From: Craterostigma plantagineum
Taxonomy: Eukaryota; Streptophyta; Magnoliopsida; Lamiales; Linderniaceae
Direction of reading: 5' to 3'
Length of the DNA: 64,000 nucleotides
Assembly: GCA_027422505.1 (NCBI GenBank)
Contig: JAPQWV010001395.1
Location: 1 to 64,000 of the forward strand
Each line of letters starts with the position of its first letter. Within the stretch, counting starts at the first letter, position 1. Below the pieces are notes generated by a model, which was not told where the DNA came from, did not search any database, and saw nothing but the letters and a program-made list of their open reading frames with translations. Positions 45,377 through 57,701 of this stretch are shown here, piece after piece. A program made the position numbers and the translations under genes.

Positions 45377-45911
45377 CCTCAACCGTATGTTGTTGTACTC
45401 ATCTTTGTCATGCTGACACGAAGGGCTAACATTGGTTCACTTTTGGTCCCTGCATGTTCTTAATTAGTTCGTTTGGGTCCCTAGACCTTTCTCTGGCTTC
45501 AATTAAGTCCAAATTGAATTGATTTCCTTTGGTTCTTTTGTGAGTTCTCCATTTCGATTGAGTCCTTGTACTTTTCTTATGGTTCGACTAGGTACAAAAG
45601 GCAAAGCAGAATGGACTGATGGAGTGGACTCAGTGGAGATTCTCTATTTTAATCACGCGTCCTTTTTTATTCTTCCCATTCCACATATAGCCACCACAGT
45701 ATTGCATCCGTTTTCATTCTCTCTTTCGTACAGTATACTTCCAAAACCCTGATCGAGCTCATACGCTTACAACTGTGTCTAGAATCCAGCAAAGTTACGT
45801 GGTGAGGATCGATCACGCCCCGTTGGGTGTAGGTAGCTTGTTGATCGTCGTTCTAGCTTTTGTGTGATTCAGTATAGGTGCAACGCTTTCCGACGAAACG
45901 GCGGATTTCTG
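45377..45911 (+). promoter_or_regulatory. DUF1639 gene 5' flank next to the Gypsy insertion
   Basis: The 535 bp between the Gypsy target duplication and the chosen ATG hold the presumed promoter and 5' UTR. Words such as TTTGGTCCCT and GGGTCCCTAG near 45437-45486 recur in a degenerate way, as in many plant transposon relics. No clear core promoter was identified. Confidence 0.4.
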
Positions 45912-47402
45912 ATGAATTCGGCGGAGCCGACGAAGTCTCAGCCGCTGCACAACTTCAATCTATCGCATCTCAAATGGAGTAGCAGCGGCGGCGGTGACGG
46001 CGAGGATAACAGTAAGGAGGTTGGTCAGTCAACGTCGTCGCACCACCACCAGCGTCGACGGTCGGTCAAATCGCCTTCGCGGAGGGCCAACGCACCTAGG
46101 TCTCCTATCCGTCACTCGCCGTTGCGGGACGCTACGACGGCGGCGCGTCCTCTTCATGTGATGGAGGATCCCCTTGGTAGGTCGCCTAATGGTGCTGAGG
46201 TCGAGTACCAAAGGGGTCAATTGAAGAATTCGATGGCTGATGGTGCTGGCGAGGGGGTTCTTAGAGGATCTGAGGTTTCAGGGGTTAAGAGATCGAGGTA
46301 TTTGACTGTTGATGGTGCAGAGGATGGAATTCAGGTTAACAATTTGAAGAATCCATCGGTGAATTCCTTTGTAAAGGGAACTGCTGGGGCTGATGTGGAA
46401 GGGGGTAAAAGATCGAGGAGTTCGACTGTTCACGGTGTAAAGGATCATATTCCCAAAAAATCAGTAATAAATTTGGAAACTATGGGCAAACTTCAGGGAC
46501 CTGGCTTGTCAGGAATGACAGGGGGCAAGAAATCAAGGAGCTTGACAATTGATGGAGCAAAGAGTGGTTTTCGTTTGTCCGATACAAGATTAAAGGAGAC
46601 CGTGGAAACGGACGGTGCAAGTGCGATGGTTAAAAAACCAAGGAGTTCGTCTACTGATGTTGGAAAGAACGGTGGTTTTACGTTGGATTTTGAGGGAAAA
46701 TGTAACGTAGTAATGGATGCAGATGAGGCAATGACTAGAAATTCGAAACTCTTAATCAAACTGCCTCTCAAGACCAGTGGGAAGGGGGAGAATGGTGATA
46801 AAAAGCAAGTCAAAGCAAAACATAATGATGAAAAAGATGATGGCTCTAATAATAAAGATGATGATACTGGCGGTGGCACCAACAACAGTGTTAATGATCT
46901 TGATGAAGAGACAAGGACATGGAATTTGAGGCCACGGAAGCCACTGCTCAAATATCTGGATGTCCATGGAGTAAAAAGTACAACTGCAAAGAGTGCTATC
47001 AGTGATCATCAGCAGACTAATCACAGTAACAAAGTAGCTCGACCGCCTTTGCGAAATCTGAACCACAAGTCTGTAGAGACTGAAGGTGGTGGGGGAGAGA
47101 AGAAGGTAAAGAAGAAGTTAACCATTGATTTGGCGCTTTCGAAAGATGAGATTGAGGAGGATATTTTTGTGATGACGGGGTCAAAGCCGAGTAGGAGGCC
47201 AAAGAAGAGAGCAAAGAATGTGCAGAAATACACGGATGTAAGGAAAAAAGATTCAATCTTTGTGATTTTGGGTATTTATGATTCGTTGTTCTGATTGCTT
47301 CCCTTTGTCATTCTGCAGTATGTGTTTCCTGGGACATGGCTAGTGGGGATAAGCGCGGACTCTTACAAGGTGTCTGAGCCTCTTATAAAGGTGGGGAAAT
47401 GA
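45912..47402 (+). CDS. DUF1639 family protein, two exons
   Basis: Exons 45912-47237 and 47319-47402 join in phase to 469 codons. The ATG at 45912 is chosen because the protein then begins MNSAEPTKSQPLHNFNLSHL, close to the usual DUF1639 start with a PLHNF motif. The open frame extends upstream only through a GTG. The C-terminal domain is diagnostic: KKKLTIDLALSKDEIEEDIF, VMTGSKPSRRPKKRAKNVQ and, in exon 2, YVFPGTWLVGISADSYKV. The middle is low-complexity and basic and contains four diverged copies of a segment around KRSRSSTVHG. DUF1639 proteins are plant-specific, and their molecular function is not established; the basic patches suggest nuclear location. Confidence 0.9.
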
Positions 47403-48217
47403 TAAAGCATATTGCTTATGAGTTAGGTTATAGTATCGTCCAAGCGCCAGGCTGACTTGTTTTATGTCATTCCACACAGGGCTAGATTCAATCGACTATC
47501 TGATGATTATGGCATTCCAAATCTTATAATGGCATTTGGGAGGTATAATCTTTAGCAGTTCGAAAGGAAGTATCCATCTTTCCCGGGTTTTCTTTTGCAG
47601 TTGAATACCATTTTTGCTTCATTCCAACCTCAAATAATTTGGAGATCCATAGGTTTTTCTCTTGTATTTATCAATCAGTTGCAACATCTCTGTAAATATG
47701 GATTGCATGATCTCCAAGATCTTATATATATAGTTATATTTCATTTGGCTGTTTCTCATCTCATGTGTTATTTAGCTTTGTCCATTGTGTTTGTCTATAA
47801 ATTTTGTGAGAAGCAATTAGTTGACATGAACTGAACAGTGAACACCCAACACTGAATGCCCGTTGAGACTTTTTGGCTGTGTAGCTGTGCGAAAATTGGG
47901 GAATGTTCGAAGTATTCTAGTTATATTCGTGGGGAAAAAATGGGCTTGTTTTCCCTGCGGCAAAGGCGACGACGTCGTTTGGGCCTGGGCAATCGGCCCA
48001 TCATTACATAATGCTATTTGTTATTTTTATTTTTAATAATTTTTTATATTAGGGAGGAATGTTGAAGAAAAAATGTTGGAAATGTTGGAAAGTGTTTTAG
48101 AAAAGCAATCAATTTTATCGTTGACCTCTGCCTTGACGAGGAGATGAGAATAGCACGTCACCACCAAGAACTACAAAGACGCGCCCATACCTGAGCAAAA
48201 TTCACCCCCGCCGCGCC
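47403..48217 (+). other. Intergenic between DUF1639 and the nucleotidyltransferase
   Basis: AT-rich 3' flank, then a presumed promoter. A short chance frame at 47595-47834 shows no similarity. No RNA gene or repeat end was recognised. Confidence 0.45.
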
Positions 48218-51200
48218 ATGGATTCCAAGCAACAGCTCGTCGACTCGCTCACCTCGCACATCTCCCTTTACAGCTCACAGGCGCGAAGCCACAACCCGAA
48301 TTTCAACAACAACCGAGCCTCAATCATCCGCTGGTTCGAGTCCCAATCCGTGGAGCAACGACGCGCGCATTTAACCACCGTCGATTCGGACTTCGTTGCG
48401 ATTTTGTTGCAGATGAATCAGAGGTTGCGATCGGGCGGTCCTGGACGGTTTATATTGTTGCCCGATTTGCCTCAAGACGACGGTTCTGCCCTACCGACTT
48501 TGTGCTTTCGTAAGTCCGAGGGTTTGCTGAAACGTTCGCTTGAGAACAGTGTTCATAGCGTGATACGTGATTCGGTGCAAATTTTCAGCTCGAGTGAAGG
48601 TGATGGTGCCGGGAAGCCGGGAAATTGTGGAATTAGAAAAGGTGATGACACTGGCGTTGCTAAATTTGGCCGTGGAGATTTGATGGAAAGAAAGAATATA
48701 AATTTGAGAAACAGTCGGGTTCGGAAAGATGACTGTAGCATTTCAAGCTTTACAGGAGGTGATACTTTTAAGTCGAAGAAAAGTGGAGGTCTTAGAAGAA
48801 GCAGTGGTTCTGCTGTGGAGAGGACGGTTAAGTCAGCTAGTAGTAGAAATCTGAGCTTTGATGCCGTGTGCATGTGTGAGGGTTTGGTTGAGGATGTAGC
48901 TAGTTTTGTTAGGATTATGGATGAAATGACGAGTGGCGATTTTTTGAGGAGTGGAGATGAGACTGAGTTGTTTGGTCAGTGGGTGGAAATGGCATGGTTG
49001 AAGGCGAAGGGTTATTACAGCCTAGAAGAATTTATTGTTAACAGGGTGGAGGTTGCGTTGAGATTGGCCTGGCTTAGTTGTGGTGGTGGTAGTGGGAAGA
49101 AGAGAGGCGTGAATTTGAAAGAGAAGTTGAGTGGTGTGGGATTGGCAGGAAACGTGTTTTGGAGGAAGAAAGGGTGCATGAATTGGTGGGAAAAGTTAGA
49201 AGGCTCGATGAAGGAGAAGATCTTTTGTGTTCTTTTGGGGAAGGCGGCACGTGTTCTGGTATGTTTGTTTTTGTGTCTGATTTCTGTGGGATCTCCTTAT
49301 TTTTCATGGCCATGCTTTACTTGCGAACATAGTTAAGCATTATTGTGAAATTCTTTTATGATTTATTGATCATCCGATCTTGGGTTCACGTCTCTGCCTA
49401 GGAGTTGGGTCTGACGTGTTTTTGCAATTTTTGAATGTCAGACGCTTAATATGTTAGACGAGAACTATCAAATCTTGGATGATGAATTTCATCGCTACAA
49501 AATTCAAGAGAAAAAAGGTTTGAGGCATGCGAATACTTCAGTTGGTGGTAAGAGCAGCAGAATGTTTAATAGGACATGCTCAAAAATCGAAAGAAGTGCA
49601 GATGTGAAGCATGATCCTACAGAGCATTTACAATGTATGTTCAATAGTTTATATATACTTCAAGTTATCTGTAGTATGATGGTAGACGCTCAGCAGGGTG
49701 GATACGACAAAGAGAAACTATTTTTCAGCTCTTTGGATTCTGTAAATAGTATTTCTGATATTATACTGCGAAAATTGCGAGAGTTAATCATGGTTGTTTC
49801 ACTGGATTGCACAAAACTTGAGTTACTAGGAGAAAGAAACTTGAGTTCTTCAGAAAAGAAGGTAAATGAGAAACATGTTGCCAATAACCATAAGAAGAAG
49901 GGAAAGAAGCAAAACAAAAAGCCAAAGCCCATCCCAAGGCCCCCAGATGATTATAAACCAGTTGAAATTATCAAGGTATACTTGTTGGACCATCTCCCCA
50001 GTTGTCGGGTTCTAGAATCTCGAGTTTGTGCCATGATTCTTAACTTAGTTCCATAATATTTCAGGTCGAAGGTGGAAACGTGATTAATAACAAGCAAGAT
50101 ATGGGACAATCTAGTTGGTTAGTTGACTTGGCTTCAAAAGGAGACCTTGCACAAGGGCATATTCCTTCCATGGTTGTGCTAGTTTTTCTTTCTTACGAAG
50201 TATAACTGATATATGTAGTTTCTAACTGGTTGACATCAACAGGAAATCAGTAATGGAGTGACCAGCGGAAAATTGCGGAATGTTTCCAGAAAGAATAGGA
50301 AAGAAAGAAAGAAGCACAAAATTTCTAATTCCTGTATATCTGAGGTTGCTAGTTCTCAATCAGGACATGCTGCTGTTTCCGCAGGCCCTATTACTATTAT
50401 TCCAGAAAGTCCCTCGACATCTGAGTCAGCAACCTCTGTAAAGCCTTCTTTTGAGACTGAAGCAAATAATGATGCAAATCCAAATCTTTGTAGCAATCCA
50501 AATGCTAACGCTGCTGAATTTGGTGACCAGTATCCTGCTGAAACTAATACCCATGGGGATGTACTCAGAGTTGGGGAAATTAGTTCCCAATCATATAATT
50601 CTTATGAATGGCCTAACATAACCCCTGCTCACCCTGCAAATGCCCATCTTCCTGCTGCTACTGATAGATTACACCTTGATGTTGGTCACAACCTCCAAAA
50701 TTATTTCCATCGGTCCTTTTTACATCCTCTCCATGCAAGAAATTCGTCTATAGACAATGCATATAAAGGAACATTATCTAGATCTTTCCAAATGAGTTTA
50801 GATTGGCCACCTGCCGTACGTTGTAGCAGGCGGGTTCCGTCAATGACTTGCAGTTACGGATCTGAGTTCATTGCAGTGCGACAGTCTTCATTTCAGCAAA
50901 GCATCATGGATCAAAGTTTACAGCTTGCTGCAACAACGTCGGAAGACGAGCAAGCCCTCTCTTGTGAACTGGTGGACCTGCCTGATCTTACAAACCTGCA
51001 AGATTTATCAGACGAGCACGGTAATCAAGGGATGTCTGAAGAAAAGTTAGAAGCCCATGCAATCGGCGGAATGGATTATAGTCAATACTTTGGAGGTGGT
51101 TTGATGTATTGGAATCCATCTGATCATCCAGGGACAAGTTTGTCCCGTCCCCCTTCTCTATGTTCAGATGATAGCTCTTGGGCTTGGCGTGAGGCTGATA

Positions 51201-54200
51201 TGTCTAGGACTGTTGATGAGATGGTTGCCTTCTCCTCCTCTTATAGTACGAATGGTTTGAATTCTCCATCTGCTGCTTCTTTCTGTTCCCCGTTTGATCC
51301 TTTGGCATCTGGGGCTCTCGGGTATGTGTTGCCTGGTGGTGATATCAACAGCAAGATATTGCAATCCTCTGCGGTGACTGATATTGGGGTGGAGGAGAGT
51401 GCCTCTGGATCTATTTCAGATATGTCTATTGATATAGAAGTGAAGAGTGTGGATTCACTGCCGTACCCTGTTTTGAGGCCAATAATCATCCCAAATTTGT
51501 CGAGGGAAAGGTCCAGATCGGATTTTAAGCGTGGCTATGACCGTAAAAGTCCTTGTGTCCCTCCTAACCGAAGGGAACATCCTAGGATTAAGAGGCCACC
51601 TTCGCCTGTTGTACTTTGTGTTCCCCGTGCTCCTAACCCACCTCCACCTTCTCCTGTTGGTGATTCCAGAAAACACAGAGGTTTTCCTACTGTTCGATCT
51701 GGTAGCTCTAGCCCAAGACATTGGGGAGTTAAAGGCTGGTTCCATGACGAAGGTAATTTTGATGACGCCTGCATGCCAGTGGAAGGGAGCGAAGCAGTTT
51801 GGGCTTCTTGGATGAATAAAAGCCTTTCGGCACGTCAACTAACACAACCTTTAGCTGGATCTTTGATTCAGGATCGTCTCACTGCGATTTCACACTTAAC
51901 TCGTGATCAAGAACATGTATGTAACTTACGCAGTGTGCCCTTATTTTTTATTTTGATAGACTATTTTATCGATTACGTGAATTCCTGGCTGGTAATTATT
52001 TTTTGCAGCCCGATGTTACATTTCCTCTGCAGCCGCCTGAATCACAGAACTTCTCTATGAGCAAGGCATCTGTCACGCTGCTTCATGATATTTTGCATGA
52101 TGAAATTGATTCATTCTGCAAGCAGGTATATGTTGCTGAATAAGTAGCATTATCACTGTCAATAATCAAGAAGCTTCAGTTTGCTGGCAATATAAATGCA
52201 TTTTAATGTGCAATACTTAGGTTGCTGCTGAAAATTTGATCCGCAAGCCCTACATCAGCTGGGCTGTTAAACGAGTTGCAAGGTCTCTTCAGGTCCTGTG
52301 GCCTCGATCTAGAACAAATGTATTTGGTTCTAATGCAACTGGTTTGTCTCTGCCAACTAGTGATGTGGATCTTGTGGTTTGTCTCCCCCCTGTGAGGAAT
52401 TTGGTGAGAACGTGCTCTTAGCAATTTTCGCTTTACATAATACAAATATGAGCAGGCAATACTAAAATAGAGCTATTTGTCAGGAACCAATAAAAGAAGC
52501 GGGAATTTTAGAGGGACGGAATGGCATTAAGGAAACTTGCCTTCAGGTATGCAGTTGTAGAGTGTAAAATATGTTTTTGTTGAATGTATGTGGTCTTAGT
52601 TGTCAAGGACATGGGATTAATATTGAAAGATTGATTGTCTAGTGGAGCTAATATCACATGGCATTGCAAATGTGGAATTTTGTTGCTCATTTAATGTCGT
52701 TAAGCCCACTACCGTTTTCCCTGTAGCATGCTGCCAGATACCTTACAAATCAGGAATGGGTCAAAAGTGATTCCCTCAAGATTGTCGAAAATACGGCTGT
52801 AATGCAATCGACAAATTCCTCAATTCATTTTATTAATCATCAACATTTTCTGGTTCTCAGTTTCTTGCACTGTTTCCAGATACCAATTATCATGCTCGTC
52901 GTGGAGGTTCCTCATGATCTCATTTCCTCATCTGCGCCAAAGGAAGAAGTAGATCAAGCTGTCTGTGAAGAAGGCAACTCCATTCAGACCGATGGATCTG
53001 GTTCGGAGGGGGCCGTTTCGCCAAAGTGGAGTACAATAATGAATAACAACACTGGGTTCAAATCAGTTCGTCTTGACATTAGTTTCAAGTCACATACACA
53101 CACTGGTCTTCAGACCACTGGACTGGCATGTTTGATTTCCATTTACAGATTCTTTCGTAAATTGTTATTCTGCATGTCTGATGATTGGAATATGACAATA
53201 TTTCCAGTCTAATGCTGAATTTCTTTATTTAGGTTAAAGATCTCACTGAGCGGTTTCCTGCTGTAACACCTCTGGCACTGGTTCTTAAACAGTTCTTGGC
53301 TGATCGTAGTTTAGACCAGTCTTATTCAGGTGGATTAAGTTCATATTGCCTAGTAAGTGCTGAGAGCAGCTACTTCAGGGTTATACGGGGCTTATTAACA
53401 TAGTAACATGAAGTATTATCCTCTGCCTTTACATATGTTCCATTTTCAGATACTATTGATCACACGTTTGCTGCAGCATGAGCATCATCATGCGCGGCCT
53501 ATTAATCAGGTGCATCATCGATGACATAAAAGCTGATATTATGCTTCTTTTACTTTCTTCAACCACAGCATATCTTATTGTTATTCATTTGTTTCTGAAT
53601 GCATTGATGTTAAATCATTCAATTTAACAATGCTCATCTTAGAAGCCGTTGCGTTTTAGGATTTCTTTTTATCTCGTTCATCTCCATTCATCATCTCCAA
53701 ACTGAATCTTTTTTACTTATATTCTGGACTAGAAAAAAAGGAGTTGGTTGTCCTTGTTAGATCAATTTTATTAGTCATGTCGACTGGCCGGATTGTAAAT
53801 TGTCTGAGTTTATTGGGGATTTGAAGTTTGAATCTGTCTAACATTCATTAACTTCATTGTTTTAGAACTATGGAAGCCTCTTGATGGATTTTCTCTATTT
53901 CTTTGGGTAAGTGTGTATTGCGATTGTCTAAGTATTCACTTTTTTCAGTTCTTATAGGTGTCTAACTGTATGTTTGTGTTTAAACTGAACTTTCTTTGCA
54001 TCAGAAATGTGTTTGACCCACGTCAAATGCGCATCTCGGTGCAGGGAAGTGGAGTCTACTTAAAAAGGGAACGCGGTTGCAGGTAACTTGCGTGTTTCCC
54101 CTCTGTTTCACTATACGAGTTCCTTGTTGCTCCTCATAATCTGACTCAACTTTTATTTTTTCAGTATTGATCCACTCTGCATTGATGATCCTCTCATTTC

Positions 54201-54950
54201 AACAAACAATGTCGGGCGAAATTGTTTCCGTGTACATCAATGCATAAAGGTCTGAATAGCATTATTGATATATCTAGCCAGCTTCTTTCTCACTTTTGTT
54301 AGCAGGACTGTTTAGCTCTTCAACTGTCAGAACTCTATTTGACAATTCCAGTTTTCCACGTTTTGAGTCTTTACTGTGGCTGGTGAGAGTATTTAAAGAA
54401 GAACGGTCAGTGGTTACTTCTTTCTGCAGGCATTCGCAGATGCTCATGCAATACTTCAGCACGAGGCATTATGCCTAATTCAAAACGATGATGCAGATGT
54501 CAAACCAACCAGTAAACTGCTTTCGAAAATAATTCCCAGCATCAGTCATTGGTTAGGGTCCTGATATGATCGGCCATATTGCAACGAATGTATTTCGGTG
54601 GCCTGACATCAACAACCAGATATTCCAGCTTCCCCTTATCAACAACGAAGGAGCTCGTCAATTTGAGCTTCTACAGGTGATAATCCAACTATGTTGACTA
54701 CGTATTTCACATCTGTTCAGGCCAGGGCTTCGAGTCATTGTTTCAACACATTAGACTTAACAACTTATTGCTGTTCAACCGTACTGAAAGAATTCAACGT
54801 ATTATTCTTTCTGTTATTTAAATTCTGTAGGTTGGTGGTGTTTCTGCCCTCCTCAGAGGAAAGCAAACAGCTCGAAAAGATTTTCCTATTCGGACACAGA
54901 AGAGGAAGAATGGTTTATTGAAATATGGCCGAAGTTCAAAAGAAATATGA
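48218..54950 (+). CDS. Plant nucleotidyltransferase / poly(A)-polymerase-like protein, with a late frameshift
   Basis: Exons 48218-49258, 49442-49975, 50065-50172, 50243-51916, 52009-52125, 52221-52403, 52484-52546, 52727-52798, 52880-53125, 53233-53352, 53450-53509, 53866-53906, 54005-54082, 54165-54249, 54430-54676 and 54831-54950. The N-terminal 1,100 residues are mostly unstructured, with a basic KKKGKKQNKKPKPIPRPPDD stretch. The catalytic domain follows: FGSNATGLSLPTSDVDLVV is the polymerase-beta-type GS...DVD motif, then KQFLADRSLDQSYSGGLSSY and the PAP-associated part (SLLMDFLYFFGNVFDPRQMR). It resembles Arabidopsis At4g00060 (MEE44). An extra G near 54556 gives a TGA at 54562-54564 (1,518 residues); beyond it the frame continues one base over (GPDMIGHIATNVFRWPDIN), then the last exon. 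About 78 residues are lost. The intron after 53125 starts GC, not GT. Confidence 0.85.
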
Positions 54951-55839
54951 TGTAGCATCGCCTATTCAAAGGATCAATTAAACAATCTCAGTTTGAATGG
55001 CTTTTCCCAGACAAGTAGATGCACTCTCACTTTCTGGTACGATTTTATCTTATTCTTAGGCAGCAACCGTGCTATTAATTTTCCATAGCTCTCATGATGC
55101 TTTTAAAATATAACGACGGGACTAAGATATGTGTATGAAGCTCTTTTTTTATGGAAATTGTGTTATTGTCTTCAGGCGTCGCTGGAATTATCACATTCTC
55201 ACATCAGACGAACTAATACGATGATTTTCGGCTGAACATTAAATGGTTAGTGTTTTGTGAATTCTCATGCTCTGCGACTACTATTAGATTTTTTTTTATT
55301 TTATTTTCCATCAGTTAAACTCCGCCTGTGGTCCTTTGGAGGAGGTTCGTTTTGACTTGTGCTTTTGATATGTTTATGGAGAAAGATATATAACTTTGTA
55401 TGTCCTAAAATAATGTCCAAAGTATATTGATTTAAGTAGGGAGCATCCCTATCGTACCGTACATAAAGACGTGGCCATGACATATTCGCACATCCTAGCT
55501 TTTCGAGAACATCTTTCCCATGTTTACTTTAATACGTTGGTGCAATTTTCAACTACTCGACCGTACATTCTAAGGAGATTCCTTGGAATTATCCTATTCC
55601 CCATAATTTTACTCGTATTATTACAACTTACTCAAGGTAATGCCATTTGTGACCGACCACCATACAATACGTGATAATAAAGAGATGACATCTACTCAAC
55701 AATTGCCTTATTTTAATTTATTTATACAAATCTTACAATTGTTGAATTCTAGCATGATGTTTGAAAAGGAGAATAGCAACTACCTCACCTCAAGACTAGC
55801 CCCGCAAGTCAAAAAATGAGACTACTATGCTTAAAAACC
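54951..55839 (+). other. Intergenic between the nucleotidyltransferase and SPX
   Basis: AT-rich 3' flank and spacer. A 67-codon hydrophobic frame at 55471-55674 has no recognised similarity and looks like chance. Confidence 0.45.
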
Positions 55840-55847
55840 GAATATCC
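55840..55847. promoter_or_regulatory. P1BS-type motif upstream of SPX
   Basis: GAATATCC fits GNATATNC, the imperfect palindrome bound by PHR-type MYB factors. It lies 234 bp before the SPX start codon. Confidence 0.6.
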
Positions 55848-55916
55848 TTTGGAACTTCTCTTTTGCTTCAAAGTCACATTTTAATAATCATTTCATCATG
55901 TACTTGGTCACTCCAA

Positions 55917-55924
55917 GCATATGC
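55917..55924. promoter_or_regulatory. Second P1BS motif, perfect palindrome
   Basis: GCATATGC also fits GNATATNC and is fully palindromic. It lies 157 bp before the SPX ATG and about 30 bp upstream of a TATATATTA stretch (near 55954) that could be the TATA box. Confidence 0.6.
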
Positions 55925-56080
55925 CATCTAAATATTCTACCTCTGCTACGCGCATATATATTACCAACCCTAGTTCGTGTATGGCCCATGATAGGGAAAA
56001 AAAAAAAAACACAATCCCTAGTTTAATGTTCTGTAACTAGAAAAAGATTCGATTTTTCATTTCTTTTTCTGCAAGCCCAG

Positions 56081-57078
56081 ATGAAATTCGGCAAGAGATT
56101 GAAGCAGCAGATAGAGCAGAGCTTGCCCGAATGGAGACACAAATTCTTGTCCTACAAAGAATTGAAGAAGCATGTCAAGCTGATTTCTTCCAATAAAAAT
56201 AATGGATCTTCGATTGAGTTTGGTAATAATCGTAATAATAGAGCTGAGGCTGAGTTTGTGTGCTTGCTGAACGATGAGATTGACAAGTTCAATGCTTTCT
56301 TCATGGAACAAGAAGAAGACTTCATCATCAAGCACAAGGTAGTATATGCAATAACATAATGAAATTCCCTCGACACACACACACACGCACGTTTCTCTCT
56401 GTTTGTGTGTGGCTATCTATCATGAACTTGAAGCAAATGAACGTTTCCCTTGCGTAGGAACTGCAACAGAGAATAAAAGAAGTGATCAACAAATGGGGAT
56501 CAAATGGAACAAATCCATCAGAATCTCAGTACAGAGAAGAGATGAGCAAATTCAGAAAAGAAATGGTCGACTTCCACGGCGAAATGGTCCTCCTAATGAA
56601 CTACAGCATCATCAACTACACAGGTCTCCTCAACTACTTCGACTTCCCCCCATTTCCCAATACGAATTTCGACCAAGAAATTAACAATAAAGAAAAATGA
56701 TTTCTTGAAATGACAAAAGGAGTTGCGAAAATACTGAAGAAATACGACAAGAGGACGGGCGGCGTTCTTCGCCTGCCCTTCATACAGAGAGTCATAGAGC
56801 AGCCCTTCTTCAAGACCGATCTAGTGATATCGAAGCTCGTCAGAGAGTGCGGAACCACCATAGACACGGTGCTGCCGCCGCCGCGGTCTGAATCCGACGG
56901 AGCTCTGCGCTCGGAGACGGTGGTCCCCGGCGAAGGAATATTCCGCAACACCGTGGCGGCGCTGCTGAGCATGCAAGAGATGCGAAGGGGAAGCTCAACT
57001 CTTAGCCATTTCTCACTGCCGCCGCTCAACTTGCCTGATTTTGAAGTGATTCAGTCCTTGCAAGTACAAATCCTATGA
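56081..57078 (+). CDS. SPX-domain protein (SPX1/2/3-type), 3 exons
   Basis: Exons 56081-56338, 56458-56623 and 56720-57078 give 260 residues. The SPX domain fills the N-terminal two thirds: [20 protein letters not shown] and [15 protein letters not shown] at the start, the acidic [20 protein letters not shown] helix, then [13 protein letters not shown] joined to [20 protein letters not shown]. The lysine-rich first helices and the KILKKYDK helix form the inositol-pyrophosphate site known in this family. Stand-alone SPX proteins bind PHR transcription factors when phosphate is plentiful and so repress starvation genes. Size, lack of other domains and two upstream P1BS motifs favour a phosphate-starvation-induced SPX1/2/3 type. 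The 96-base second intron ends in an AAAAG acceptor. Confidence 0.93.
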
Positions 57079-57395
57079 TTCGATTATGGATAGGATAGGA
57101 GTTTAATTTATTAGAAATCATGAAATATACATTTTTATATGTACGTTTCCTTGTAATTAAAGGATTATTATTGCAACCACTATCACTACTATTTATATAT
57201 CCTTTGCTCTTATCTGTCGTTTTAGAATAAGATGAGCTGTCGAAGAGATGCAATGTAGAACGTGAAAGCAAAAGCATAAAGCGAACAAAGAGGTGAAAAA
57301 CCAAATACAATAATATTTACTCTCAAAGGCAAAGCAAAGTTAATATAAGGCGAATCTATAGAAAAATATACACGATTGTATAAAAAATTTGCAAA

Positions 57396-57701
57396 TCAGT
57401 ACTCATGTCAGATTTTTTTATATAAGTATCCGTTCGACTGTGCATACCGTTTCTTGGCGTGTTTTTTTATATGTGTATTGCGTACCACGTCACGCATTTA
57501 TATGGTACCTATGTATGTTCCATACGGTACCTTGCAGCTGACTATATGATGGTACCATTTACTAGATGTATTACGTACCACAATACGTTTCTCTATGGTA
57601 CATAATGTGTAATATGATGTACCTTGCGGCGGACAGGTACCAATTTGTAAAAAATTTATTCTGACAGGTATCTGCATATAAAAAATACTGACATGGTACT
57701 G
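57396..57701. mobile_element. MITE-like element with long inverted ends
   Basis: CAGTACTCATGTCAGATTTT near 57396 pairs with the reverse complement of AAAATACTGACATGGTACTG ending at 57701, and the similarity runs inward for about 40 bp (TATATAAGTATCCG against TATATGCAGATACCTG). The interior repeats GGTACC- and TACGTACC-like words. No clear target duplication was found, so class and exact ends are uncertain. Confidence 0.55.

Noticed and set aside
45864..45911. Upstream extension of the DUF1639 frame
   Set aside because: It begins at GTG; the in-frame ATG at 45912 starts the conserved N-terminus.
55471..55674. 67-codon frame with a hydrophobic stretch
   Set aside because: No recognisable similarity, no upstream signals and AT-rich codon use; chance is more likely.
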